Shown: positions 47,821 through 59,420 of the stretch, piece after piece | How the letters are laid out: each line of letters opens with the position of its first letter | Numbering within the stretch: position 1 is the first letter of the stretch | Assembly: GCF_026210795.1 (NCBI RefSeq) | Contig: NC_089442.1 | Location: forward strand, 930,001-994,000 | Length of the DNA stretch: 64,000 nucleotides | Direction of reading: 5' to 3' | Source: Rhizophagus irregularis | Taxonomy: Eukaryota > Glomeromycota > Glomeromycetes > Glomerales > Glomeraceae | The notes under the pieces: generated by a model | What the model was told of the DNA's origin: nothing | The model's input: the letters and a program-made list of their open reading frames with translations, nothing else | Database searches by the model: none | Position numbers and translations under genes: made by a program

Positions 47821-48674
47821 TTGATAGAATATATTTGATATTATCATACGGTTAAATACGATTTAAATCTTATAGCATCGGATAACTACAGTATACTATT
47901 AAAGTAATATTACAATTTACAATTATTAAAAGTATTTCCTTGTAAAAATTTCTAATAGCCATATTAAAATAAAATTTATTAAAATAAACTTATATAAATT
48001 ATTGATAAACTTTTCCGTTTTGATCAGGTCGTACGATAAAAAAAAAATATGAAAATATGATGAAATGAAACTTTTTATAGGAAAAGTTTAAATAAAGCTT
48101 ATAAAGTGGATTAAAAATAGCAAGAATGAAATTTAAAGAACGTTAGATAATTATCATACGAGATGATTATGTTCTAAACGGGATCTTGGTACAAGTAGTC
48201 CAGTCCTTGGACTGAATTTATGGTCTATAATTACATCCTATTTTGAAGAGTCCTTGAATCGCCAAAATTCCGGTTATAGGATTAAGAATTTTTTATAGAA
48301 TTAAATGGAAAATTTCGGCTATATTTATATTAATTAAATGATTAAGTTTATATTTTACATACAGTATATTTGAATCCAACGCTAATACGAGTTTGATTTA
48401 TTTCTGCCCTTTGAAATTCAAAGTTAAAGACACTTAAACTTCGTTTTTTATCAAATTATAATAATTGCAGATGCAGTTTTAATCTTTCGGGCGTACGTAA
48501 CATATTTCTTATAATATGTTTATATCTATACATTTTGCAAACAAAAAATTATAATATCTGATATTATAAAAAAAGTTTCGACGTCTCATTGTTGAAAATA
48601 TGATTTTATTAAAGAAATTCATAATCTTGATTTTATTTATTAAATAACTCAATAAATTACATGAATAAAAATTA
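47821..48674. other. Gene-free region downstream of the BTB gene
   Basis: No coding sequence seen; contains the 3' flank of the minus-strand BTB gene. Confidence 0.35.
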
Positions 48675-50222
48675 TTATTGTTTAGTTACAATAAATGTTT
48701 CAATTTCTTCAATATCATGAATTACATTTGTATTTATATTACTTTCATAATTAAAGTCATCATTATTAGCATATAAACATTGATCATGATACATAAACAA
48801 TGAATTAAAACCGAAATCAAATCCAGTGGTGTGATAATCGTATATAGCCTTATTATGATTTTTCACACGACTTATTTTCATATCTTGAGTATCTTCATCG
48901 TTTTCAAATGAAAAAACAAAGTTATCTGATGAATGATAAAATCGTAGATTACCATTATAAACACGTAAAAGACTATCTCCAATCGAATTAAACCCAATAG
49001 AACTGTATCCGCCAAAGATTTTATTTATTTGCTTAACTTTAACTAAAACTAAACTTTCTACTTGACCTTTACATTTATTTTTAAATGATTCGGTACTAAT
49101 ACCATCAATACTACCACGATAAATAAGATTAAATTTATAACGTAAGGTAAAGGAATCTTTTTTATCAATCCAATTAATAATTATCTTTGCAAGTTTAGGT
49201 TTAATAATTTTTGAATCAAGTTTTCCTATTCTAGGTGATATATTAAATATTGTTGGTAAAGTATCTTTGGTAATTTTGTAATAAAATCTTTCAATTTCTT
49301 CATAAATTTGATTAGGAATAATATCTTTATATGTTTTGATTTTATAATTAAAATCATCAAGAGAAATTTCCGTAAATCGAATGAGAGGAATAAATTCATT
49401 CAACGTTTCCTTTAATGCTCCATAATCCTCATTATTCCATTTGTTTCTGTCACAATTCAAACTTCCCAAACCAGGAGTTTGTTCAATACCCCATTTAATT
49501 AAATGATCCCAAACAACAATTTCTTGAATCAATAAGTCATCTCGCTCAAGCAGGTCATAAAGAATATCTTTGTCTAGTTTGAGAAAGCTATCTGAAGCGA
49601 GTAATAACTCTGGATCAAAACAAATGGTTTCAAAACAATGATCTTGTAAAATCTTGCAACTTGTTAGGCTACATACAGTATTAAGGACAAAAACAAAATT
49701 TTCATGAACCCAATTTTTTCTTTGTTCGATTAAGTATTCTTGTAAAAATTTAACCAATTCTTCAAGAAGAAGCTCATCAGATGCAATTAAAAGTCTAAGT
49801 ATATCCTCACTCAGTTGTTCTGTCAAATTAAGTTCACCCGTATAAATATACCTAAATATAGAATATTAATATAAATACATTTACAGTGCACAGTATATTA
49901 TTTTTAAATAAATAAATAATTTACTAATAAATACTCTAAGAATATAATTCAATTAAAAATATTTTTACCTTAAAATCATGTTGAAAATATCTGGTTTGAT
50001 ATTTGGCTTATTGAACATAATCATGTCATCCTTTTTTGTAACCCAATAAGATGAAAGAGCTCCTTTAAAATAAGGAGAACGAGCACGTAAAATTACTGAA
50101 TGTGCACGAAATTCTTTTGTATTTTCGTTTTCACCAACTTTAATAATAACATTATATTCATCGGCATCATCTAAGATTAATGAAAGGTCTTTCGAAAGAT
50201 TGAGATAGAAAGATGAAGTCAT
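48675..50222 (-). CDS. BTB-BACK-TLDc domain protein
   Basis: Two minus-strand exons, 50222-49969 and 49851-48675, join in phase 2 to 476 residues. The BTB domain (residues 1 to about 120) has YNVIIKVGENENTKEFRAHS, VILRARSPYFKGAL, then YIYTGELNLTEQL across the intron. The BACK domain follows (CFETICFDPELLLASDSFLK, IVVWDHLIKWGIEQ). The TLDc domain occupies about 285-470 (KIIINWIDKKDSFTLRYKFN, LIYRGSIDG, GGYSSIGFNSIGDSLLR, SLFMYHDQCLYANNDDFNYE). BTB-BACK proteins are Cullin-3 substrate adaptors; the TLDc part occurs in oxidative-stress and V-ATPase-binding proteins (family knowledge). The gene looks intact. It is one of many paralogues in these fungi; the relic at 11312-12840 belongs to the same family. 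Confidence 0.94.
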
Positions 50223-51170
50223 TTTAATAATAAAATAAAAATGAAAGTTACAAGAGGTTTAAGTTATTAATGACACTTTTTATAGAAATTAGGTTCTTTA
50301 TAAAGTAAAGTTTAACTATGATAAGAAATAACAATGATGATCTGAATGTTTGTATTCATGTTAAATGTGACACATGTGTTCCGTGAATATATAAAATTCT
50401 TTCAACGCAGATCAATGAATAATTTAAAAAAAACTTATAATTCAAGTCAAATTTTAGCTCGTACTATAGTGATATTTATTATATCAATTGAGCGTGATTT
50501 GCATAAAATAAATTTCTATAGCCTAATGAATTTATTTAAGTCGAATATGCTAGATCAATTAAGTTAACATTTTTATTAATCCATCTAATCAATTAAAGGA
50601 ATTATATGAAATATTTGGCACTGGCATAGTTTAATACTAATATATGAGAAAGTATCAATATTTTCAAAAATTTTATATTTTACTTTAGTTAAAAGATTTT
50701 CCAAAGGTATATCAAAAATTATCACTAGTTTTCTGCAACGGCAACTTGCAAAATGCATTTTTATAATTTATTTTCACGATTATTAGCATGCTACTCGTGT
50801 TATCACGTGATATTAGTAAAAATATTTACAGAAACTCTCCAGTAATATGATTAGGAAATACTCTAATCATGTGGCCCGTCATCTAATGAAATGAGCAGTA
50901 CGATAATTCCTGAACAATTTTATCGGGGTAGAGTCACTGTTATAATGATTAAAATTACAATATATTCTTTTTGGCGGATACTTACTAATTATTTTCTTAT
51001 TTTAGTTACATAGAAATAAAATGGAAATACCTTAAAACAAGAATAAAATCTGCATCTTATACAAAATTTCCTTTTAAATTCTAAACAACTAGAGAAGAGT
51101 ATCAAAAACAATAATGTGAATGTATATTCACTTCCACACTACAAACCCACACACAAACTCGCACTTCCAA
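50223..51170. other. Gene-free region upstream of the BTB gene
   Basis: Holds the BTB promoter. No coding sequence supported. Confidence 0.4.
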
Positions 51171-51194
51171 TCACAATCACTCCCAACCCACACT

Positions 51195-51690
51195 CCATCG
51201 CTCCTTTTCGTCTCCCATCACTTCTTCTCGTCTCTCATCACTCCTTTTCGTCTCCCATCATTTCTTTTTGTTTCTCATCACTTCTTTTCGTCTCTCATCA
51301 CTTCTTTTCGTCTCCCATCACTCCTTTTCGTCTCCCATCATTTCTTTTTGTCTCTCATCATTTCTTTTCGTCTCCCATCACTCCTCTTCGTCTCCCATCA
51401 CGTTTTTTCATCTCTCATCACTCCTCTTCACCTTCTCATCACTTCTTTTCGTCTCCCATCACTTCTTTTCGTCTCCCATCACTTCTTTTAGTCTCCCATC
51501 ATTTCTTTTTGTCTCTCATCACTTCTTTTCGTCCCCCATCACTTCTTTTCGTCTCCCATCACTCCTTTTCATCTTCCCATCATTTCTTTTTGTCTCTCAT
51601 CACTTCTTTTCGTCTCCCATCACTCCTCTTCGTCTCCATCACTCTTTCTCATCTCCCATCATGTCCTATTTCTCCTTTTTGTTTCCTATC
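51195..51690. repeat. 20-bp minisatellite TCTCCCATCACTTCTTTTCG
   Basis: About 24 copies of a 20-base unit (occasionally 19 or 21) with T/C variation. All three plus frames stay open because the unit lacks stop triplets on this strand and its length is not a multiple of three; this is not evidence for a gene. The complementary array lies at 59040-59420. Confidence 0.92.
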
Positions 51691-51715
51691 ACTTCTCATT
51701 GCTCTTTTTTACTCC

Positions 51716-52983
51716 CTTTCATCTTTTGTAAACGTACGTAGTACGTTCAATCAAAGTTTAAGGACGTACAGTACTACTTACTATCTTTTTTTTCTGATAT
51801 AATATATTTTTAAGCTTTCCGTCTGTAAATATATATAGGCAATCTTGAATACAAAACTCAGTTTGTACTAATTTACATAATGATGTCATTCATAAATTAC
51901 TGAACTTAAAATTCAATTGAATTATAGGAATTATAGAAATTATACAAATTTGTTCCAGTGAAAAATAAATTAGTCACTAAATTTATTTGTCAAATGAACA
52001 TATCAAGGAGTAAATTTCTTTATAAATTATCCAAGCTAGGAAACTAGTATATGAAATATAACTGATTTGTACAGTAATTATAAGTATGATTGCACCATAT
52101 ACTGTATTATGAATCCACCATAAAAAAAAGGAAATCATTCCTGAAAATATTATATAAACTTTTTATTTTGTAAACAAAAATAATTCTTTATATAAGAACT
52201 TTTCAAAGCTCATAATTTAATATTTATAATCAACTTTATAATAAATTAAATATTTTCAGCATAATAAATATTGTAAATTCTTCTTATCTATCGATGAATT
52301 AGAACCTTTTAAATGCATTATCCCTTCGAAAATTCATCCTAGTGATGATAACTAATATTATAATTATAGTTATTTTTTGGGCCATGCAAACTTGATTTTT
52401 TGGTTCTTATAACATAACAATTTTGAAAATGACCCGGCAATCCGGCTTTTAATTTTTTTTTTCAAAATATTTTATATGTAAAATTCATATGAAATTTTTT
52501 TTTTTAACTTTTAAAAAGATCTCACCCAGTATAGTAGTAATAATAATAAAATTTTATTTTTGAAATTTAACAAAATACTGATCTGGCCGGGATATGAGAA
52601 CCGAAAAATTAAATTTACATCTAAAATACATATAATATAAAATATAAAATACAATATATCTGTAAAGTCTGTAAAGTTTAAATAAGTAATATAAAGTTTA
52701 TAATATACACAAGCATAATGTTCTGCTTAGCTTAGTGATATGGTAAAAACTAATAATATATTGATTTTATTTAAATTTATTCATCATGAATTTTATATAA
52801 ATAGATATTGGCACATGAATTTTTTTTAGCTATTTGAAATTATTAATAATATTTAAAATTATAAGTGACAATTTAATAAATATTTAAAAAACAGAAAATA
52901 AAAACTGTAGTAGTGGTAATTTTATTAAATGTTTAAACAAATAATTTAATTTATTGTTCTTTATTTCCTATTTTTAAGTTTTT
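51716..52983. other. Gene-free region including the 52190-52350 copy of a duplicated segment
   Basis: 52190-52350 is the inverted match of 47640-47815. The rest is AT-rich with no coding sequence. Confidence 0.45.
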
Positions 52984-55324
52984 CTAATCTATTTTGAGCT
53001 TCACTCCTTGTTCAGCTGATTTTTTGTACCAATAAATAGCTTTATCTAAATTCTTAGTAATTTCTTCTTCATATTCATACATGTTAGCAAGATTACATTG
53101 AGCTAAACTGTTTCCTAAATCTGCTGCCTTTTGATATAATTCAAATGCTTTTTTCTTATCAGTATCAGTTCCAATTCCATGTTGATAGCAATATCCTAAA
53201 CCATTTATTCCAGATGAATTTCCTAAATCTGCTGCCTTTTGATATAATTCAAATGCTTTTTTATTATCAATATCAGTTCCAATTCCATCTTGATAACAAT
53301 ATCCCAAATTATTTATTCCATATGAATTTCCTAAGTCTGCAGCCTTTTGATATAATTTATATGCTTTTATCTTATCAATATCAGTTCCAATTCCACATTG
53401 ATAACAATATCCTAAACCATTTATTCCAAATGAATTTCCTAATTCTGCTGCCTTTTGATATAATTTATATGCTTTTTTCTTATTAATATCAGTTCCAATT
53501 CCATATTGATAGCAATATCCTAAACCATTTATTCCAGATGAATTTCCTAAATCTGCTGCCTTTTGATATAATTCAAATGCTTTTTCATTATCAATATCAG
53601 TTCCAATTCCATTTAGATAACAATATCCTAAACTGCACATTCCAGATGAATTTCCTAAGTCTGTTGCCTTTTGATATAATTCAAATGCTTTTGGCTCATT
53701 AATACTAATTCCAAGTCCAAGATAATTCAAATCTCCAAGTAAGGCAAGAGAATTCGAATCATTTTGATTATTTAATAATAAATTATTAAATTCTTGTAAA
53801 GTTAGATTACGGCTATTAAGATAAGTTAGAATTTTTTGTTTACCTACTTCAATATTATCAAAATTAATATTAATCATATCATTAACTATTGTATCAAAGT
53901 TAATCTCAAATTGGTTACTTGATGACATCGAAGATTCTATTTCTTTTGTATTCATCGTATTGAAGTTTTGAATAACTTGAGACAAATCTCCAGGTAATGA
54001 ATCAATATTTTTAGAAATTTCACCATCTAAAATTGGCTGCTGATGATTAGATGATTGTGTAATTTTATTATCATTAAATAAATGAAAGTCTTTGATAATT
54101 ATATTTTCTTTTTTTATAATTTCTTTTAATTTATCAAACACTTGGTTGATAAATGGACGATTATCAGGTTCAGTATTCCAACAATCTACAAAAAATATAT
54201 ATTAATTGAAATTTGTATTATTATTTTTAAATCATAGGTTTAAATAGTATTTACCAGTATAAATTTTTATATATTCTTCAGGTGTATCAGGAATGGGTGT
54301 CTCTCTAAGACCTTGTAAAATTTCCATGGCCAAACCGAGATCGTTCAATTCATTACAAAAAGGTGGTCGCCCACTAGAAATTTCCCATAAGAGTATACCA
54401 ATACTGTAAACATCACTCTTCTCATTTAATGAGTATACTTTTTGCTGGTTATTGTAACTATTTCTTTTTCTATTGAATATTTTTGGATCAACATAAGCAA
54501 TCATTCCAAATACTTTTGATTGAAGGCTGGATGATTCTTCAATCCTTTTAGAAAGTCCAAAATCGGCCAACTTAACAGTATTCTGATGAACTAATATATT
54601 ATTTGAGTGCTAATATTAAGTATAAAAGATTAAACTAAGATAAATGGGCATTAAATAAAAATAATTATAATAAATCATAAAATTGATTAATTACCAAATC
54701 ACGGTGCACGATTCCTTCACCATGTAAGCATGATACTGCACAAACCAGTTGAAATGCAAGACTAAATTTATCTTTCCAAGTAAGATTTTCGAAATTTTCT
54801 TTTAAATAATCTCTAAGTGTTCCACCGTCAGCATACTCTATTACCAACGAATATTCTTTGATTTGATTTTCTTTTAAAAAGAAAAACACACAAGTTAATT
54901 AATGATTATATGTTAAAAAATGATTATTGAAAACTTATCATATTCCTACTGAAAGTTGTTACGCCATAAAAACGGATAACATTATCATAAAAGTCAACTT
55001 CACGATGATGTTGAATCTGAATAAATAATAAATATATATATATTAGAAATGCAAATATTATAATAATTGTATTGATATTATAATTACCTCACGAACAATT
55101 GCTTTAATTGCAGCATCATTTAAATTATAAAAATATTTAAGTGCACAACATTTATGAGAATCCTTCCAATCTGCACGATAAACTTTTCCGAAGCCTCCAG
55201 AACCAATTTCTTGAAGATTATAAAATTGGCTAAATTCATAAAATTTAATAAGTTTTTTAGAAATTGCTTCTTCTATCCAATTACACTCATTTGAATTATT
55301 AATAAGTTCAGTGTTATTAGACAT
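52984..55324 (-). CDS. Protein kinase with C-terminal Sel1 repeats
   Basis: Five minus-strand exons, 55324-55088, 55016-54950, 54870-54695, 54609-54255 and 54185-52984, join to 678 residues. The start MSNNTELINN was preferred over an upstream in-frame ATG. The kinase is complete: IGSGGFGKVYRADW, CALKYF, HREVDFYDNVIRFYG, VHRDLHSNN, ADFGLSKR, DVYSIGILLWEISSGRPPF. A linker of about 130 residues follows, then about seven Sel1 repeats of 36 residues (AFELYQKAADLGNSSGINGL, GYCYQ-GIGTD) from about 53720 to 53000. The repeats are nearly identical at the DNA level (108-bp period), implying recent expansion or gene conversion. Kinase-Sel1 fusions are a hallmark of arbuscular mycorrhizal fungi; Sel1 repeats are protein-binding scaffolds. 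Looks functional. Confidence 0.93.
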
Positions 55325-55969
55325 TGTTAAGTGCAAGAAAATTTTTACTGCGGAAGTTAATTTTACGGTTTTATAAAGGTTAGAATTTAAAATAAGAAAA
55401 TACAAATATTTTAACTATTTATAGTTAGGATAGTATCACCAGGCATTTCTATGTAGAAAGTCCGCGTATCTTCTATACAGTTCTGTAGGACTAAGATTGC
55501 ACAAAAGATCGACACGAAATTTGAGGGAAATAGTAATTTCTGGATAAATTTGGTAAATGGGAAAATTAGAATGTTTTTTTTTTAAAAAAAAATATAAATA
55601 AATTTATTTAGAAAACGCAAAAAAAAGAAAATTGTAAATAAACCTTTTCATAAATTTATTTTTATTTGATGTAGAACAAAATTTTAGTGACATGGTGCAC
55701 GCAAACAAACCGGACATAGCCATGTGATCACCATATATCATTAATATTCCATTATTATTAAACATATATACTAGTCCTTCGCTTCGCTCCGGATAATAAG
55801 ATTTAAACCAACAATTTTCTTTAAAAAAATATTTATACTTGCAATAATTGTTAGATATGTCTATTGCACAACTATTATTTACCACAACTGATTGGCAGAG
55901 TTGCACTAGTATTTACTGAAAGTGATCAACAAAAACACGTTCTCTATTTTTTTTTAATAATATTCAGCT
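55325..55969. other. Gene-free promoter region of the kinase-Sel1 gene
   Basis: An open minus frame at 55604-55906 lacks family features and was not called. ACTAGTCCTTCGCTTCGCTC near 55770 is a short GC-rich motif of the same style as the Helitron-like ends, without a good hairpin. Confidence 0.35.
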
Positions 55970-56190
55970 AATATCCTATTATCATATAATTATGTCACAA
56001 GCCACAACCCATGATTTTTTTTTATCTTAAAGTTAATAGTTTGAAAATTGTATACAAGAAGTGACACAAACAGATCAGTCTCAGCATCACGACAATCAAT
56101 AATATTTACGAATTGCTTTTTTTATCGAAATTATTTTACAATAATTTATTTTGATAATATACCCTAACTCTCTAAACTTCTCTAAATAAA
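55970..56190. repeat. Inverted copy of the duplicated segment at 47390-47600
   Basis: Read on the minus strand it follows 47390-47600 closely, including TTTAGAGAAGTTTAGAGA and CTGATCTGTTTGTGTCAC. It lies upstream of the kinase-Sel1 gene, whereas the matching right-hand half lies downstream of that gene. Confidence 0.65.
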
Positions 56191-56919
56191 AGATTTTTAT
56201 GCAAAATATTAAACATTGTAAAAATAGATAGATATTTCAAATTGTATCATTATAATACAAATAACATGCAGGCTTAAACACTTAATTTCTATTACATTCT
56301 ACTATATAATAACGTGGCTGTACTGTGTAAAATATAAATCTATATTCTTAATTACCAATATGATTTCTTTTATTTTTTCAATAGTTTGTTTGACCAAATA
56401 GGTATTTAACAACCTATATAAACAAACGATAAGTTTTAGTGTAGCAATAGCTTCAGAGTTTTTTAGCGAACTTGTTTTTTCTCTAGTATGGTTTAAGTAG
56501 TCTTTTAAAAAATTTTTATTTTGATAAGTGAACGGTATCCGAGGAGCATATGTTAGTATGACGATCGGGATTTTATCTCAAATGGGCATTAATGCTTAAA
56601 GCTTCCTGTAATATAGTCAGCTCTTGTAAAGTTCTGGAAAGTACTGGGTGACGGTAGTGCTTTCTATTATAAATTGTATATATATTGTAAATATATCTTA
56701 TTTGAGTAAGAGCATTTTAGCAAAAAAAAAAATGTCAGATTTCCAATTAAATTGTGTAATACTTCTGCGTCGAATGTTAATAATAGTGCTCCGCAAAATT
56801 CGGGTCTAACCCGGATAATTCAACCCGAGTGAATATGGCAAGCCGAGTTGGACAAAATTATCAGACATTGCGCGATAAAATATCAAGCATGGCTAGACAA
56901 AATGTCACTCCGTGTCTGA

Positions 56920-57310
56920 CATTTTACCTGTTTATGCTTGATTTTCATCTGTCCCGTGCTTGATATTTATCTGTATGTGCTTGATATTTTTATCTGTTCA
57001 TGCTTGATGTTTATCTATCACGTGCTTGATATTTTTATCTGTTCATGCTTGATGTTTATCTGTACATGCTTGATGTTTTATCTGTATGTGCTTGATGTTT
57101 TATCTGTACGTGTTTGATGTTTATCTGTACGTGCTTGATATTTATCTGTACGTGCTTGATGGTTTTATCTGTACGTGCTTGATGGTTTTATCCGACCATG
57201 CTTGACATTTTTATCCGTCCATGCTTTATGTTTTTATCCATCTGTGCTTGATATTTTTGTCCGTCTGTGCTTGATGTTTTTGTCCAACTGTGTTTGATTT
57301 AATCCAACTA
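56920..57310. repeat. Left-arm tandem repeat, TGCTTGATGTTTATCTGTACG
   Basis: About 17-18 copies of a 20-24-base unit; the mirror block on the right arm is at about 60600-61040 with reverse-complement units. Open frames in these blocks arise from the repeat. Confidence 0.85.
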
Positions 57311-57419
57311 TGCTCAATAATTTTATCTTTGTCAAAAATTAGTTTCTTTGTCAGCACAGGGTTGATATATTGTTGGTCACATGTTTTAAGTTTAGCGTAG
57401 TTTTAAAAAAATTTTTTTT

Positions 57420-58400
57420 TTTTTATTGGCTTTTTTTTATAAACAAATTTTGTAGAGAATTTTATTTTTAATATAGGCAAAGGCTTAGTTTGATAGAATT
57501 TCTTTGGGAATTTTTTTAATAAGATTTTTTTGATAAAAAATTTCGTTAGAAAATTTTTTTCATTGATAGGAACATTTCTGAGTTTTTTTTTTTGATGATA
57601 ATTTCGTTAAAAATTTTTATTTGATAGAAATTTTATTGGAGAATTTTTTTTGATAAGATTTTTTTTTTGACATATACTTAACAATTTTTTGTGACAGGAA
57701 AAATTTTATTGAGAATTTCTTTTTTTTTTTGCAGAAAATTATTTGAAGAATTTTTTTAATAGGGAAGATTTTTTTTTGATAGATAATTTCGTTACTAGAA
57801 AATTTTTTTAACAAGTGAGATTTTTTTTTGATAGAGAATTTCGTTAAGAATTTTTTTTTAATAGGAGGGAGTTTTCCTTGATAAAGAATTCTTTTGGGAA
57901 TTTTTTTTAATAAGTGAAAGTATTTTTTGACGGAGAATTTTATTAGAGAATTTTTTTTTTTTTTGATAGAAATTTCATCATAGAATTTTTTTTTTAAATA
58001 GGTAAGATTTTTTTTTTTTATAGATCATTTCGTTAATAATTTTTTTAACAGGAGAGATTTTTTTTTTTGATAGATCATTTCGTTAATAATTTTTTTAATA
58101 GGAGATTTTTTTTTTTGATAGAAAATTTCGGTAAAGAATTTTTTTTTTAATAGGGAAAATGTATTTTTTGATGGAAGAATTTCGTTAGAAATTTTTCTTA
58201 ATCAGGGATATTTTTTTTTGATTGAGAATTTCATTAGAGAATTGTTGGTTGAAAAGTTTTTTTATTTTTTTGATGGAGAATTTTGTTAGAAGTCTCAATA
58301 GAAAATTTTATTGAAAATAGTTTTTTTTTAATAAGGGTATCGAGAATTTTGGCTTGAAATTTTTTTTTTTAATAAAGAATTTCATTAGAGATCTTTTTTT
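57420..58400. repeat. Left-arm degenerate repeat with T-runs
   Basis: About 16 units of 55-70 bases with GATAGAGAATTTCGTTA-like and AATAGGGAAGATTTTTTTT-like parts. Mirrored as A-rich units at about 59490-60430. Confidence 0.75.
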
Positions 58401-59039
58401 ATAAAATTAAAAAAAATACTAAATTACATTAATAAGATTAAGATAAAATTAAAAAAAACTATGATAGAATCCTAAGTAGCATAGTAAATTAAGCAAATTT
58501 TATATACTAGTAAAGCTCCGCATGAGCCGACATAAATTAAAAAGTTAATAATGTTAACTTTAAGAAAAGTATATAGCAGAAATTTGTTTGCAGTGTTTCT
58601 TCTTTTTATCATTAATTGGCATAAAAACATTTTTGAAAATCTACTATTTTAAATACTTTTAATATATATAGGATTGCTAAATGTCGCCTGGGCGATCATC
58701 GCCTGGGTTTTTGTATCTAATTTTTGATCGGTTATTATTAAAAAGATATTTTTTAAAAAATTTTTTTGCAAACATATTTATTCAAAATAATCTTATTTAA
58801 TGAAATTTTATTTACAAATATTAAAATTTAAGTCACATTTACGATTTTAAAGAATAAAATCACCATATTTATTTTTTATTGAAATGTACAAATAAAAGAA
58901 ACAATAACAATAAATAAAAAAGATAAGTAAATTACAATGATCAAGGAAAAAGAAATAAAATAACAATGGAGTAATGGAAAATAATAGAAGATGAAAGGGA
59001 GTAAAAAAGAGTAATGAGAAGTGATAGGAACCAAAAGGA

Positions 59040-59420
59040 GAAATAGGACATGATGAGAGATGAAAAGGAGTGATGGAAGACGAAAAGAAGTGATGGGTGA
59101 CAAAGAGGAGTGATGGGAGATAAAAAAAAAGAAGTGATGGGAAGATTAAGAGGAGTGATGGGAGACGAAAAGAAGTGATGGGAAGATTAAGAGGAGTAAT
59201 GGGAGACGAAAAGAAGTGATGAGAAGATTAAGAGAAGTGATAGGAGACGAAAGGGAGCGATGGGAGACGAAAAAGAGTGATGGGAAACGAAAAGGAGTGA
59301 TAGGAGACGAAGAGGAGTGATGGGAGATGAAAAGAAGCGATGGGAGACGAAAAGGAGTGATGGGAGACGAAAAGGAGCGATGGAAGATTAAAAGAAGTGA
59401 TGGGAAGATGAAGAGGAGTA
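59040..59420. repeat. 20-bp minisatellite GTGATGGGAGACGAAAAGAA in the foldback centre
   Basis: About 18 copies; the unit is the reverse complement of the array at 51195-51690. It lies in the central spacer close to the right arm. Confidence 0.9.

Noticed and set aside
51116-51802. Three overlapping long open frames rich in S, H, F and L
   Set aside because: They follow from a 20-bp minisatellite without stops; all three frames are open, which argues against coding.
53145-53486. Open plus frame of 113 codons
   Set aside because: Antisense shadow of the Sel1 repeats.
55604-55906. Open minus frame with YYPERSEG
   Set aside because: Composition and lack of homologous motifs suggest chance; the GC-rich word comes from a repeat-like motif near 55770.
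57617-57814. Lysine/phenylalanine-rich minus frame
   Set aside because: Translation of T-run repeats in the foldback left arm.
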